This document shows, piece after piece, positions 10,991 through 22,379 of a DNA stretch of 64,000 bases. The stretch is from assembly GCA_015501585.1 (NCBI GenBank), contig JADNRY010000025.1, positions 124,001 through 188,000 on the forward strand. Reading direction: 5' to 3'. The stretch's first letter is position 1. Each line of letters opens with the position of its first letter. The position numbers were made by a program, and so were the translations under genes. This stretch comes from Rhodocollybia butyracea (taxonomy: Eukaryota; Basidiomycota; Agaricomycetes; Agaricales; Omphalotaceae). Below the pieces are notes generated by a model. The model saw only the letters and a program-made list of their open reading frames with translations, was not told the DNA's origin and did no database searches.

Positions 10991-13715
10991 GATAGGAGCT
11001 ATCGAGGTAGTTGTCTTTGTTTTGTGTTTTCGTTATTATCTGTGTCTAGCGCACGTAGTGTAGCCAGCCAATTTTATCTTGGCTATCAGTGAAGTACTAG
11101 CATATGTAAGGGTTCTCTATTCGGTTGCACAGGAATCGCCCAAAATTTCTCCATCTTCAGATTGAACAAAAGCCATTTCAAGTCATTTCATGTCCTGAGT
11201 GTGTGTCCATATGAATAGCACAAATCTAAAAAGATTTGGTCTTGTTGTGCAGCTTGTATGGGGCAACAAATCTGGGAGCGATTGTAAGCAGACAGAACAT
11301 GACGATCAATAAATTGATGTGTGTAACGACTTATTAATTTACCTGTACTCCTGGTCTTGAATGTAGACTTGGTTTTGCCCTAACACTTCTCTTCATTTTG
11401 GGGCAGCATGTGCGACACAATTATGCTTAAGTTCCATATGCTATGTTCTATTTATTCTATACTTCCAAGGCCACGGGCCTGACCATCGATTAACTACACA
11501 TCCCTCCTGATACCCACCACCAATACCTGTAGCTACACCAACGCCCAAAGACCCTCCCCAATACATACACTACATAGAATGGAGGTGCAGCCTGGTGCAC
11601 CTCCCCGTGTCTTGGTACTTAGTCTTACCTGTACGCACGGTTTAAAAGATTCCAAAAAAAAAAAAAAAAACTCCTGGTCTTGTTGAGAACGGACCGCCGG
11701 TCCGACGACGGTTGTTTCAGGCTCAAGTAGCACCACCGGCATGATACCCGCCACCCCGTGTCTTACCGTATTTGTTATTACTTTACTATTTATATTGACT
11801 ACCGTACTTCCAACTTATCAGGAAAACAGTCCTAGAGTAATGTATTGAATATTACTCCAACTTAGCTTAAGTTATCAGAAATTATCAGAAATTATCAGAA
11901 ATTATCAGAAATTACCCAAGTCATAAACTTACGAGGTATTACAAGGAATTTCGCGGCCCCCTCAGCATATTATTCAAAATTAACAGAAATTAACAGTAAG
12001 TTAGACTTAAATAGCAGACCATTACATAGCAATTATTCAATGCTATTGGGACAGGACTTAGAAGACTCAAAGAAGCTTCAAAGAAACAACAACAGGAAAG
12101 CAAAGAATGATAGTTATTGCTACAAAATACATGCAACTACTAGCTACAAAAAACTGGATTCTAATAACAAGCCATCTAACAACATCCCATGAACATCCAA
12201 CTCCAGCGACCTGCAAAAAAAAAAACTTAGCTCAAGAATAGCATTCAAGCAAAAGCAGAAGGAACACACCAAAAAATAGGAAGCGAGAAGATAAAGCAGC
12301 TATGAAATAGTTTAAGGTGGGAGAATGTAAGCAAGCAATGGCATTCAGGTGAGAGACCATGTACCTAGATATGTAGCTTCCCACATCAATGACTGGTCAT
12401 GTCAGGACAATTCACATCGTATGCATAGACCACTGAGGCGCTGATAAACGAAAATGCTAGTGTACAGAGTTGCCTAAAGTGGGAAATCCTGCGGAAACGA
12501 TAAGAATCAGAACCGCGGTGTCAACAATACAGTTGCGCACCTTTCAAAGCCTCGTGCGACCTAAAATACTGTTGATCATATCTGTTAACCCATGCTATAA
12601 TGATATAAGAGCTTCGAGACTTGGCATGAAAAGAAAATGAGTGAAGAGAGGTGTTGGTGAAGGGAAGAAAGGACACATATGTCCTGCCGTAAGTTGGCGC
12701 TGAGTTTTGTGCGCTCCCGGCACCACTCCCGTTGCTGGTAGTAACAGCGTATCATTTAAATATGGACTTCAAATTTCTTATTTGAAGGCTACTTAATCCC
12801 GGGGATCCGGATGTACAAGACGTGATTCTTTGTGAGAATGTTCAACTCTGTAATCAAATCGTATTGAACAACTCGAGGGAGAGCTCAGTCAACAAATTAA
12901 CGAGGTGCAGCATGGGATGGATGCTTTATTGAAGGTTATGTACTGAATGAACTGTAAACTCTAGTATACACCATAACATTGACTCATTTTATTTTTATTT
13001 TTTGGGCTCAGTAGCGCTACTTATTTGTGTATCGATTAGCAATTGATGTATTTCTATGTATTAAAAGTCATCTAATTAAAATTTGATAATTTCAGATAAT
13101 TTCAAGTAATCTTGAGGCTTGAAGTGAATTTGTGAAGCATTACCAGTTGATTATCAGTATTAACAGAAATTAATGTGAATATGTGAATCATTACCAGTTA
13201 ATTATCAGTATTAACAGAACTTATGTAGATTTTTCGAGACATTATTCAGATACCAATTTCCTGATGAATAGGGGGATTGTTTGCGCCCCCTGTTTCCGCG
13301 CGCCCTTAAATTCTGTCTGATAAGCTTTGTGCTTCTTATCGCTTCTGGACCTATCGCTCACAGGTTGCTCCTGTGGCTCATGGATCTACCTCTACCAAAG
13401 CGTAGTGAGCTCATCCGGACACCCAGGAGCTGGCCCCGAGAAAATAGGGCAAGTACTAGCATACGGTGCAGGTGCCTAGAAGATATAGATAAAATATCTA
13501 AGCTGGCAAACCCAGATGCAGTTGTAAGCATACACATAGGCTCTGAGCTTGTAAGAAGAAAAGCAAGGGAAGGAATTGAAGGAAGGATGTTTGCGAATGG
13601 AATTGGCATGCACAGAGTCCAGAAGGCCTGGAACAGTGTCAGCCAATTCCAGTACACAAGGTGACCCGGGCCGGCCTACATCAGCTGTAAGGAAGCATGA
13701 AGATAAGACCCAAGC
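10991..13715. other. AT-rich gene-free stretch
   Basis: No convincing coding sequence is seen. There is a short direct array of the decamer 'ttatcagaaa' at about 11870-11915, a 17-base A-run near 11656, and a related pair of 'attaccagtt..attatcagtattaacagaa' blocks near 13140-13220. An open stretch at 13281-13664 begins with a hydrophobic segment but has no recognised homologue and no ATG start, so it is not called. Confidence 0.5.
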
Positions 13716-14234
13716 TGTCAAGAAGTGAACCATTTATATAGTCTGGGAAGCATATCAGGTCAGACCTGATATTGTGGCCTTTTGGTCCAGTTGGAGCGCA
13801 TGGCTGTCTTTCCAGAGTCATGTGACTTTACAGAATATCAGGTCTGCCCAGTCACCGGTTCAATCCTGCGAGAGGTCAAGCAGGCTCTTGCCCATGTGGC
13901 TGAGGGATCAGTGATGGTCCCGGGGCCAGCTATATAAATGGTTTATGTCATCAACCCAGTAGTATGGGTACCAATGAGGGCTTGATGGTTGGCTTTGGGG
14001 GTTGCATATCATATGGCTGGGCGGATTAAATAATAACTGAGTGCATTTAATTGACTGATGGGTGTGTAGCTGCATGTCAAGCATCTCGAGGGCTCAATGC
14101 ACTGAAGGGGGATGTACTGTCAAGAAGTGAACCATTTATATAGTCTGGGAAGCATATCAGGTCAGACCTGATATTGTGGCCTTTTGGTCCAGTTGGAGTG
14201 CATGGCTGTCTTTCCAGAGTCATGTGACTTTACA
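13716..14234. mobile_element. TRIM: miniature LTR retrotransposon
   Basis: Two 117-bp direct repeats, 13716-13832 and 14118-14234, are nearly identical (one difference seen, gagcgcatgg versus gagtgcatgg). Each begins TGTCAAGAAG and ends GACTTTACA, that is TG..CA. They enclose 285 bp with no coding capacity. A purine-rich run, gaagggggatgtac, lies just before the second repeat, as expected for a polypurine tract. Flanking pentamers are caagc (13711-13715) and cgagc (14235-14239), a probable target duplication with one substitution. The size and structure match terminal-repeat retrotransposons in miniature, which move using enzymes supplied by larger elements. Confidence 0.75.
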
Positions 14235-14239
14235 CGAGC

Positions 14240-15910
14240 ACACCAAAAGGAGCAAGGCTCCCCAGAGCAATGCTCGCTTGAGGGATGAATCTGAAGGGGA
14301 CCGAAATCACCACCAAAGGAGGCTTGCAGAATGTGATCAGTTAGTAGCAAAATTTAGCGAGTGATCTGAGATGATGAATGAAAATTGAAGCTACCAAGCC
14401 TTCCTTCAAAGATGAAACTCTATAAGAAGAATAAGATGAAATCCTAATGAAGAGAGTTCATCAGTATCAGTGCCAACTGGATGTGGTAAATCCAGTTGAC
14501 ACAAGAGGAGGGTCCAGGTACAAAGAAAGGAAAGTGTACTGGACTGAAGATAGGTAGTAGGATAAATTAGGTGACTGAAGGGTATGGAAACCCAACAGTG
14601 ATCAAATAGGAAATGCCAACTGGACAGCTAGTCCAAAAGGCAGAAAGGGAAGCTAACAAGCCAGTAAGAAGCCCAGATGGCCCAGGAGAACTGGACAGAG
14701 TGAGAGGTGATTGACTGTATTACCACTAACCCAGGTTAGCTAACCCAGCCAACGAGAGGTCTCCAGCCAAAGGCCACCCAGACATTCAGACTGACAAGTG
14801 TAGATAGGTAAAGAAACTAGGCTGAAGGAGGAAGAACAGGCATTGAGTATTCATAGATCTCACAGATGACCACTGCCTATCTCCAAGCCTGATTGATGAA
14901 GGAGTTACTGCACTGATTTCCATTGAAAGATATGTATATCTTTAAGGCTAAAGAGAATGAAAAGATGGCCTTAAAAACCATAAGATATGAGAGAAGACTC
15001 CAAAAGTCTGAGGAAAGGAATGAAGACCGTAGCAGTCTACAGCATGAGTGCAGCAACAAGAGAAGATAAATTCTCTCGAGTGCATGCGTCACCGCACTTA
15101 TTCCACCGCACTGTGCGGACCGGAATAAACGAGTGACTCCACTTCTTCTGCTGGCTGTAGCTTGCCTTATCTTACACTTATGCTAGCCGTAAACAAGTGT
15201 ATGTAGCTTCAGCTAGCAATATAAGTACATTACACGGCCAGCCTTTTGGGTTAAACTGAGTTTAACCTGAAAATTTCCAAGGGAGGGTCAAACCACTCAA
15301 AACTCAGGACAAAAGTGATAAGATTGCCCGAGTTTGAAACTAGTGCCTGGTGCAAAATAAATCAGCCCCAGGACAAAATCATTCAGCCCGGAGACTGACC
15401 AGTGTTTCATCTCAGAATCACATTTCTGGTTCTCTTCTGTATTCATCCGAATATTTTCTGTTTTTTTCCCCTCCATTTTTTTCCTCTTCCTCGCTCAGGA
15501 TAGAATAGAAACAGTAAATTTTATTCACATATACATATTTACACAACAACTATTTACAAGAGGGACAGATGAAACGTCACAACTAGTACTTACCTGGGCG
15601 CCGTTGAGAAAAGCCTGGAAAATTGTCAAAATTGTGAAGCAGATAAAAAATAGGGCATACCAGGGAGGAGTCAGAAGTGTTTGTTCATTGAGCAAGTGTT
15701 TGGCAGTTGAAGAAGCATGGAATCGTTGAGGAAGCATTGGCTTGTTGCCAAGGAAGTGTTGGCTTTGTTGAGGAAAGATTGAGGTGTTGAACAGCATTGA
15801 GAAAGTTTGAGGCATTTGCACCTGATGAAGTAAAAAAGCTTGCTGTTTGAAGACAAGCTTGAGGGCTGAACTTGACAACAACAATTTCGAGAGAGGAGTT
15901 GAGGAAGAAA
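14240..15910. other. Gene-free stretch with one strong hairpin
   Basis: No gene is recognised. At 15095-15135 there is an imperfect inverted repeat whose arms include CACTTATTCC / GGAATAA..GAGTG and CCGCA / TGCGG, and a short palindrome of 'ggttaaactgagtttaacc' lies near 15249. The minus-strand open stretch around 15525-15953 is rich in Ser, Leu and Gln from repeated 'gaggaa' and 'ttgaag' words; it looks like low-complexity sequence and not a gene. Confidence 0.4.
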
Positions 15911-15915
15911 ACAAA

Positions 15916-16207
15916 TGTAACGCTAGAGTGACAGAGTCACCGTAGCACAACACGGGAAGTGTGAGAGAAGAGGTAAGCTTGATAGAACCGTTGTAAACCG
16001 GGGGGAATTTGATTCACAAGCACCTATCCACCTACAGCAAAGTACTCTACCTTATATACCTTTCTTGAGACCTATTACTATAAGTAGATATTATATAAAT
16101 ATGAAACAAGTAAGTAAAGAGCGAATTATCTACTAAAGTTCAATGAGTAAACAAAACAATTAAGGAAAGTGTTAGACACCTGCGTAACGAGTCACAACTC
16201 TGTTACA
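15916..16207 (-). mobile_element. Solo LTR with 5-bp target duplication
   Basis: The 292-bp segment begins TGTAACGC and ends CTGTTACA, giving TG..CA and short inverted termini TGTAAC/GTTACA. It is flanked by identical pentamers ACAAA at 15911-15915 and 16208-16212. Read on the minus strand it holds a TATA-like box (ggtatataagg) about two thirds of the way along, as expected for an LTR promoter. No second copy or internal region is adjacent, so this is most simply a solo LTR left by recombination. The orientation is inferred from the TATA box and the TGTAACxx start shared with the element at 17388-18867. Confidence 0.7.
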
Positions 16208-17382
16208 ACAAACCATGGTAATAAAAAAACCGCGCCTCATTGATTCATCAGTCACGGGAGCATATTTGCTTCCGTTTCAATGCCCGGTGTGCGGTGCACT
16301 GCAAGCCTTGCTCATAGGACGAAAGACTTCAGTTTAAGAAGAACAAGTAATATTAAACTGAATTTAAAACTAAATGGGAGCTCTCAATACTGGAGTATAG
16401 TTAACATTTAATGCTCTAGTGTACAAATGCAAGTGCCTGCATCCCCCGCCCACTATGTGCCATGTTCGCAGCTGGTTGTACTGGCCCTGCTGCAGGTGAG
16501 TGTATCATGGGCAGAGAGGCAGCCATGAAATCTTGTAACAATCGAGTGGCAATAACATCCTGGGCCAATCTGAATGGTACTGCAGGGTGTGAAGGTGTGT
16601 GGGGGCCTCAGAGCGAACCTTTTGGCATTCAACTTTTTCATTATGCCTAGCTGATACAGCATGTCGTTTGGCATTGTAGACGGTCTGGTTTTTTGCTTGG
16701 CAGATTTTACAGGTAATGTGCCATTGATGGTTTCTGTAGCTGCTTTCCCAAACTGCAAAATTCATCTATACCATAAACCAAACTTAAACAGATAGTATGC
16801 TTACTTTGCCTGTCATTGAAGCCTGCAGGCTGGGTGACTCCACAGTATGACATTGGACCTTAGTAGTAATTAAACTGAGTTCAATTATCAGCAAGGATTT
16901 CTGGCTTGACAAAAAATTAGAGTCAAAGTTGAGTCCCAGTCAAAACCCACACTGGGTTGATCTGGGCATTTGGCGTATATCTGAGTAGGTCTGTGTCTGT
17001 CTGTGTATCAACTGTGTATAGCTGGCGATTTTCTTTTCAATTTAATCTCAAATCTATTGGTGGGAAATTCATGCAGAACAGTCTCTAAGTTTGAGTTTGC
17101 GACTCAAGTACGCAGCAATAATATGACTTTGGCGCGAGATATTTTTTACTTTGTAGGGAATCTGGCTGAGCGGCTTAGCATGTGACACAACAAAATTTTC
17201 ACATTTTGAAAGTTTTTTTACATTGCTCATTTGTTCCTTTACTCTGTCTACCTCTGTCTATTTAGTATGAACTCAGTACATATTCAATGACTCTTTCAAT
17301 GACTCTTCAACTTGCTTTGGACTCTAGTAGAGACTTGAAGATGGATTCATTGGGCTGGGTCATTCCAAGGTGAGCTATCTTA
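16208..17382. other. Gene-free stretch, possible zinc-finger TE remnant
   Basis: On the minus strand at about 16505-16765 a short open frame contains C-x2-C-x12-H-x5-H (CKICQAK..NAKRHAVSARH), a zinc-finger-like arrangement. There is no long ORF around it, so it is probably a transposon fragment. Nothing else is recognised. Confidence 0.35.
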
Positions 17383-17387
17383 GTCTT

Positions 17388-18867
17388 TGTAAGAGCCCTG
17401 ACTCTTAATGCCTCAGACCATGAGCAAGATCTCGTTCTATTAGAGAAATAGACCGAAACAAGTATGTGGTACGAGGATAAGAGTAGACTAATTATGTAAT
17501 ATCGGCGCTAACGGCAATGAACATGCCATAGGCGTTACACATGCCCCCTAGATTGACCCCACAGGTCCATCTTACCCAAAAAAAAAAACAAAAGAGAAAG
17601 ATGGAAAAGGGAAAACATAACAAAGAGAAACATACAGTCATCTAATAGGTAATGTACGATGTAGTATGCTGGCAATTTCCATAAGTGCAGAAGAAGAGAA
17701 AGTGTCCTGTGAAAATTGCCGGATTCTCTGGACGCTGACACTAAGTCCAGATTGAGATGGTGGTGGCACATTGGAGACAGTAGATCTCCAGCGCCATGAA
17801 TGGGAGCATTGATTGGGAGCACAAATATGGTGATGGGGAGTTTCAGTGGGTGAAGGTGATGGCATGAGTGTACCAGATTGGGATGGGCAACGACTTGAAC
17901 GAAGCAAGAGCGAACCAAATGCACCATACATGTTGTGTTTGACACGTTTACGAAGGCCTGTTGGTGGAACGGCAGTCACAGGGGCAACATAAGGCACAGG
18001 TGTACACTCAGTTGGAGTGTTTGAGAGATGAACACAAGCTGGCGGTGCTCCAGCTGTGTGTTCAAGCCCCGTGACATGTTTATCCATGAATACTTTGAGT
18101 TTCCGGCCTGCTTTCCGCAGTTCAGCCACCTCCCGTGCAAGCTCTGAGGTTGGTTGGAGTTGAAGTGAAGGGGGAGTGGGTTTGGATGGTGAAACCAATG
18201 TCAGAGCATGTGGAGATGATTTTGACGTGTCTGACGCATTCGAAGCGAGTGTGGGAGTTGGTGATGAGGCAGTAGGAGCGGTCAAAGGTGATGGAGAACT
18301 CAGAGCAGGAGGTGGTGTTTGAGATTTGGACAGTTCCATCCCAAACTCTTCTCCCAGTCTCTTAATAGACTCTATCATCTGAAAACAGACCTCTGCCCAG
18401 AAACCTTCTTCCTTCACTGCCCAGCAACGTCTTAATGTTGAATCCTGCACCACTGCCTCTGCCAAATTCCTACCAGCCACTGAAAGACCATGTTGTTCCC
18501 AGAGCTGCTTAAAGTTGACTAGCAGCTGTTGAATTCCCTGGGAGGAGAAGTCCAGGATCCCAGAGATGTGTGAGAGAGGATCATGAGGGAACATAGAAAG
18601 GATTTGAGAAAGAAAAGAGTAAGCCAGAGCCATGACAGAGTCATGGCTTGAGTTGTGCTGTTGTGTGGTCATATTGCTGTAATAGTCCTATTCAGGACAA
18701 GGTTGCTCAAAAAAGTGTAAGAGCCCTGACTCTTAATGCCTCAGACCATGAGCAAGATCTCGTTCTATTAGAGAAATAGACCGAAACAAGTATGTGGTAC
18801 GAGGATAAGAGTAGACTAATTATGTAATATCGGCGCTAACGGCAATGAACGTGCCATAGGCGTTACA
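17388..18867 (-). mobile_element. Short LTR retrotransposon with gag-like ORF
   Basis: Two 152-bp LTRs (17388-17539 and 18716-18867) differ at about one position (gaacatgcc versus gaacgtgcc). They begin TGTAAGAGCC and end GGCGTTACA on the plus strand. A perfect pentamer target duplication GTCTT flanks the element (17383-17387 and 18868-18872). The single ORF runs on the minus strand. Read that way, a purine-rich tract, ctagggggcatg, lies directly upstream of the 3' LTR, confirming the orientation. At 1480 bp, with no protease, integrase or reverse transcriptase, it is non-autonomous. The near-identical LTRs suggest recent insertion. Confidence 0.85.
17638..18672 (-). CDS. Gag-like protein of the short LTR element
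   Basis: A 344-residue uninterrupted ORF occupies most of the internal region of the LTR element at 17388-18867. The N-terminal 110 residues are predicted helical (QGIQQLLVNFKQLW, FWAEVCFQMIESIKRL). A Pro/Ser/Thr-rich linker follows, then a short charged helix (ELAREVAELRKAGRKLKVFM) and a basic, serine-rich tail. No zinc knuckle, protease or polymerase motif is visible. Position between LTRs and the helical-linker-helical layout suggest a structural Gag. Homology to a known Gag cannot be shown from the sequence alone. It could instead be a captured host gene. Confidence 0.6.
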   Translation of the reverse strand: MTTQQHNSSHDSVMALAYSFLSQILSMFPHDPLSHISGILDFSSQGIQQLLVNFKQLWEQHGLSVAGRNLAEAVVQDSTLRRCWAVKEEGFWAEVCFQMIESIKRLGEEFGMELSKSQTPPPALSSPSPLTAPTASSPTPTLASNASDTSKSSPHALTLVSPSKPTPPSLQLQPTSELAREVAELRKAGRKLKVFMDKHVTGLEHTAGAPPACVHLSNTPTECTPVPYVAPVTAVPPTGLRKRVKHNMYGAFGSLLLRSSRCPSQSGTLMPSPSPTETPHHHICAPNQCSHSWRWRSTVSNVPPPSQSGLSVSVQRIRQFSQDTFSSSALMEIASILHRTLPIR

Positions 18868-18872
18868 GTCTT

Positions 18873-20166
18873 GTCTTGAATAATTTACTAATTTTTTTCT
18901 TGGTTAGCTCTTGTTGGTTGTATCACGCCGGTATCCCACACGCTAGTGCTTCCATCAACTCCTGTACATTCTGAAGGTGAGCTATACTTTTTCTTTTGAG
19001 CTAGTTACTTGAATGATTTTTTTTAGCTCTCGTGTTTGTCAATATCCTACACTGACATGTAATATGCGTGCTTTCTTAGTTACAGTTTATATGTAGAGGT
19101 TGTCTTATGTAGAGCCAGTTCAATGCATAGTCAGCTCAATGTACTTACATAGCGCTTGTAACTGCGGCCTCGTATTGCCTTTGTACAGGTGTAATTTATA
19201 TGTAGTTTGTATGTCATAGTTGATAATAATCCAATACTCTAATATGATTCACTCAGACTATCCCAGATGGACCCAGATGAGAACAGCCTACAGTAATAGT
19301 AATATCACATTGTATCTTGTACAGTTCAGGCCAGATGAACTCATATTATCCCAGAAGAACACAGTTATATACAATACTAAATTTTCACCCTCTGTGCGGT
19401 TCTTGCCAGATAAACACAGACAAGAACAGCCTGTACAGCTGATATCTGGAATTTCTGGGAAAACAGCTGATCTCGGATGATCACAGCTGGAACACGACTT
19501 TTTCTCGGCTCAACCCAGTGCAGGTTTTCACTGGGGTTGAGTTTGAATGTAACGGCAAAACAAACATAAACTAGGTACTATGTTAGAAATTTAAGACCCA
19601 GTTGGAAAATCTTCAAGCCGGGCCTAAATTTGGATTTGGAGCCGGGGGCCGCTGGGAAGTTTCGCATCCTAAGGTTTGGCCATGTAGGTAGCTTCTCAGA
19701 TCCCGGCGTATCAGCACTTGGTCCCAAGCCGGTAATAAACTTAACCTAACCCAGCCATTTAGCTTAGTGAATTTAAGCTTGTGCGTGAAAATCTTGCAGT
19801 TTTTTGCATCTGTCCCTACACTAGTATATACATAGGCATAGATTACAACGCTACTAACATGCATCTGGTGCAGTTTAAACATAGAACAGAGATGAGAATT
19901 CACTTGCCGAAGATGTTGCCGCACCAGACTATGTACTTAATCTAAATCAGACAGGCTAAGCCACCGATATCAAGAAAGTAGACTAGACTCAGGACAGAAT
20001 GGGAGGCAAAAAGTTTATATCAATGTATGTGAGCCAGGATAAGCAGCTCCCATGCACTTTTGAAATGTTATAAATGTTATTACATAGTTTTCATCAATGG
20101 TCGGCCTCAATAAGTGAGCTTCAACGGGCCTACTTGATCCCACATCCCTCTTGTTTGCTCTTGGCA
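18873..20166. other. Gene-free stretch upstream of the monooxygenase
   Basis: No coding sequence is recognised. Between 19255 and 19490 variants of 'ccagatgaacacag' recur irregularly, suggesting an old degenerate repeat. The last 100-150 bases presumably hold the promoter of the following gene. Confidence 0.4.
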
Positions 20167-21706
20167 ATGCCTCTCCCAGATACTACACAAGTCCTTGTTG
20201 TTGGTGCAGGACCTAATGGACTTGCAGCTGCCTTAACGCTAGCAACACTGGGGATCAAAGCTACTGTTGTAGAAGCCAGGTCAGAAAGATCAGATGGGGC
20301 TAGAGGTTGTCTTATTCATGCTCGAACTCTAGAGGTGAGTTATTCATATCATGTATCAACTTCTCTTAAGCATCCAATCAAAGGTCTTGAAAACAATAGG
20401 ACTCTCTGATAATCTGAAAGACATTGGAATCCAGTCCAAAGGAATTATCTTTCATGCCCAGACCAATCCAATATTCAATGTCGATATTGCTGGACTTTCC
20501 CAGTTCACCGAGTTTCCGTTTATTCTTCTTACCCCGCAGTCTGAAGCCGAGTGGATATTTGAAGAAAATTTGCTCAATCACGGTGTCAAAGTGATTAGAA
20601 ATAGCAAGGTCATTGGGCTTCGAGAGGACACGAGCAGCACAGAGGGGTTACAGGTGTCTTTTGAAGATGGCTTAACTATACGTGCTTCATATGTTGTTGG
20701 TGCAGATGGGGCGAGATCCACGGTGAATAAAATACAAACATAATGAACCATTAAATCTCATGAACAAACTATCTATTCATTTACTAGGTCCGAACTCTGG
20801 CAGGGATTTCATTCAAGGACCCCTCAACCAATATTATGTATGATCAAAATCCAGCATCTGCGGCGTTTATGCAGATCACCCTTGCGGATGTCATCCTAGA
20901 TATCGACACATCCATTGAAATCCGAAGAGACGTTGTTTCATGGTATCTCAATGGGAGAATAATGTTCTGCCCGTTGGACCCTCCCGGATCCCTGGTTGTC
21001 GACAAGCACAAATCATTTTGGAGAATAGCCATTGCCATACCACCTGGATTGCCTACAACTCCTCCAAGATATCCAGACCATGTATATATCCAGAACGAGA
21101 TAAATGAACGGAAGCCTTGGAAGGGGTCCATACGCTTGAACCAACTTCGGACAGCAGCAACTTATTATCCAGACCATGTATATATCCAGAACGAGATAAA
21201 TGAACGGAAGCCTTGGAAGGGGTCCATACGCTTGAACCAACTTCGGACAGCAGCAACTTATCGTGTCCGGTCCGCTGTAGCTGACACTTTTTTCAAGGCA
21301 ATTGGAAATGGTAAGGTATTATTAGTAGGTGATTCAGGTCAGTGGATAGGTTGTACAGCACGAACTACTCTGACCCCAAGTTATGCTCTTAATAGCGCAT
21401 GTACATTCGCCAACTGGGGGACAGGGTATGAACCTTGGAATCTGTGATGCAGTTGCTCTCGGAAGGGCCATTGCGGAACACATCAAAGGTAGCCAGGATG
21501 ACGCAGTTCTTGCTAACTATTCTGTCATGCGAAAGAGGACTGCGATTCAAGTTATTCAGGCCACCAAGCGTATGACCGCAATTGTCAATATCCCTAATGG
21601 GTGGTTACGTAGGATTGCAAACATACTTATGTATGCTGTCAGTTTTATCACTCCCATTCGAAGGAAGGTTGCATGGAGACTTGGTGGGCTTACTTACCGG
21701 GATTGA
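20167..21706 (+). CDS. FAD-dependent aromatic-type monooxygenase with internal duplication
   Basis: Four exons join in frame: 20167-20334, 20384-20722, 20788-21337 and 21396-21706. The N-terminus has the FAD-binding Rossmann motif GAGPNGLAAALTLA. The middle has the conserved VVGADGARSTV motif, and the C-terminal part has GDSAHVHSPTGGQGMNLGI, in which GDxAHxxxPxGGxGxN binds FAD. These three motifs define the phenol hydroxylase-like FAD_binding_3 family, which hydroxylates aromatic substrates using NAD(P)H and oxygen; the substrate here is unknown. A 32-residue block (YPDHVYIQNEINERKPW to RTAATY) is repeated immediately, encoded by an exact 96-bp tandem duplication within 21070-21261. The frame is kept, but the extra block lies in the substrate-domain region and may disturb folding. 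There is no thioredoxin-like C-terminal domain. Confidence 0.85.
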
Positions 21707-22179
21707 TTATTCAGAAGATTTCTTGCAATATCTTCCTCTGCTTGATATTGTAAGAATGGCTCAGTGGGAACAAAAGCAGGCTGCCACGGCACAGGACCAT
21801 AGGCAGCATTCGGCAGGGCTCATCATATACCCGCAGGATGGGGCAATCCAGATTATGCATTCCTGCTGGTCCTTCATGGGATTGAGTTTAAGGATTTTAG
21901 CTTTTATGTTCGCGTGGCAAATCACAGCACATTTGTGAGTCCTAAGATTTGCTACATCAAAAATCAAATTAAGCTTGGGTCCATGGAGAGAGAAGTTGAA
22001 GTTGAAGACAGTTGAATACTTACAACAAATCATGTAATTCCAGAAAATATCTGCCAAAAGATCCACACTGAGCTCATTCAGAAGCCAGAGCATATTTAGT
22101 ATGGTGGCCTAAGCTAGCAAGATTGAACTGTACTTTGGCCTAAAGCAGTCCTCGTTGACATTGAAAATCAAAAAACCTA
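21707..22179. other. Gene-free stretch after the monooxygenase
   Basis: No gene was recognised. An imperfect copy of a roughly 60-bp block at about 22078-22140 ('cagaagccaga..gctagcaagattgaa') recurs inside the second duplicate at about 23286-23350. Confidence 0.4.
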
Positions 22180-22379
22180 GCTTCAGCTTTATTGGCCCGG
22201 CCCGAAATGAGGCCAAAGCGTCGGATTTCAACCTTTGTCAGGTGCGCTATTTACTAGTGAACGGAGGCAAATTATGATTTTATTGCAATTGTACTGCTAC
22301 AGAAATCTCAGAATATACATTGAACATGCTGAAGACATACTACTGGCCTCAACAAACCAAGTACAGCATGTCCCAAGTC

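Noticed and set aside
11230..13260. Search for tRNA, rRNA or CRISPR-like structure in the AT-rich tract
   Set aside because: Only short simple repeats were seen; no cloverleaf, rRNA match or regularly spaced repeat array.
13281..13664. 127-codon open stretch with a hydrophobic start
   Set aside because: There is no ATG at the start, no recognised homology, and it lies in repeat-rich DNA.
13776..13877. Possible tRNA-derived sequence: box A-like TGGTCCAGTTG, box B-like GGTTCAATCC and a pairing 7-bp end stem
   Set aside because: The T-stem pairs poorly, the anticodon loop is the wrong size, and the segment straddles the LTR/internal boundary of the TRIM element, so it is more likely chance or a relic.
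15525..15953. 142-codon open stretch on the minus strand
   Set aside because: It is low-complexity sequence and starts inside the solo LTR at 15916-16207, so it cannot be one ancestral gene.
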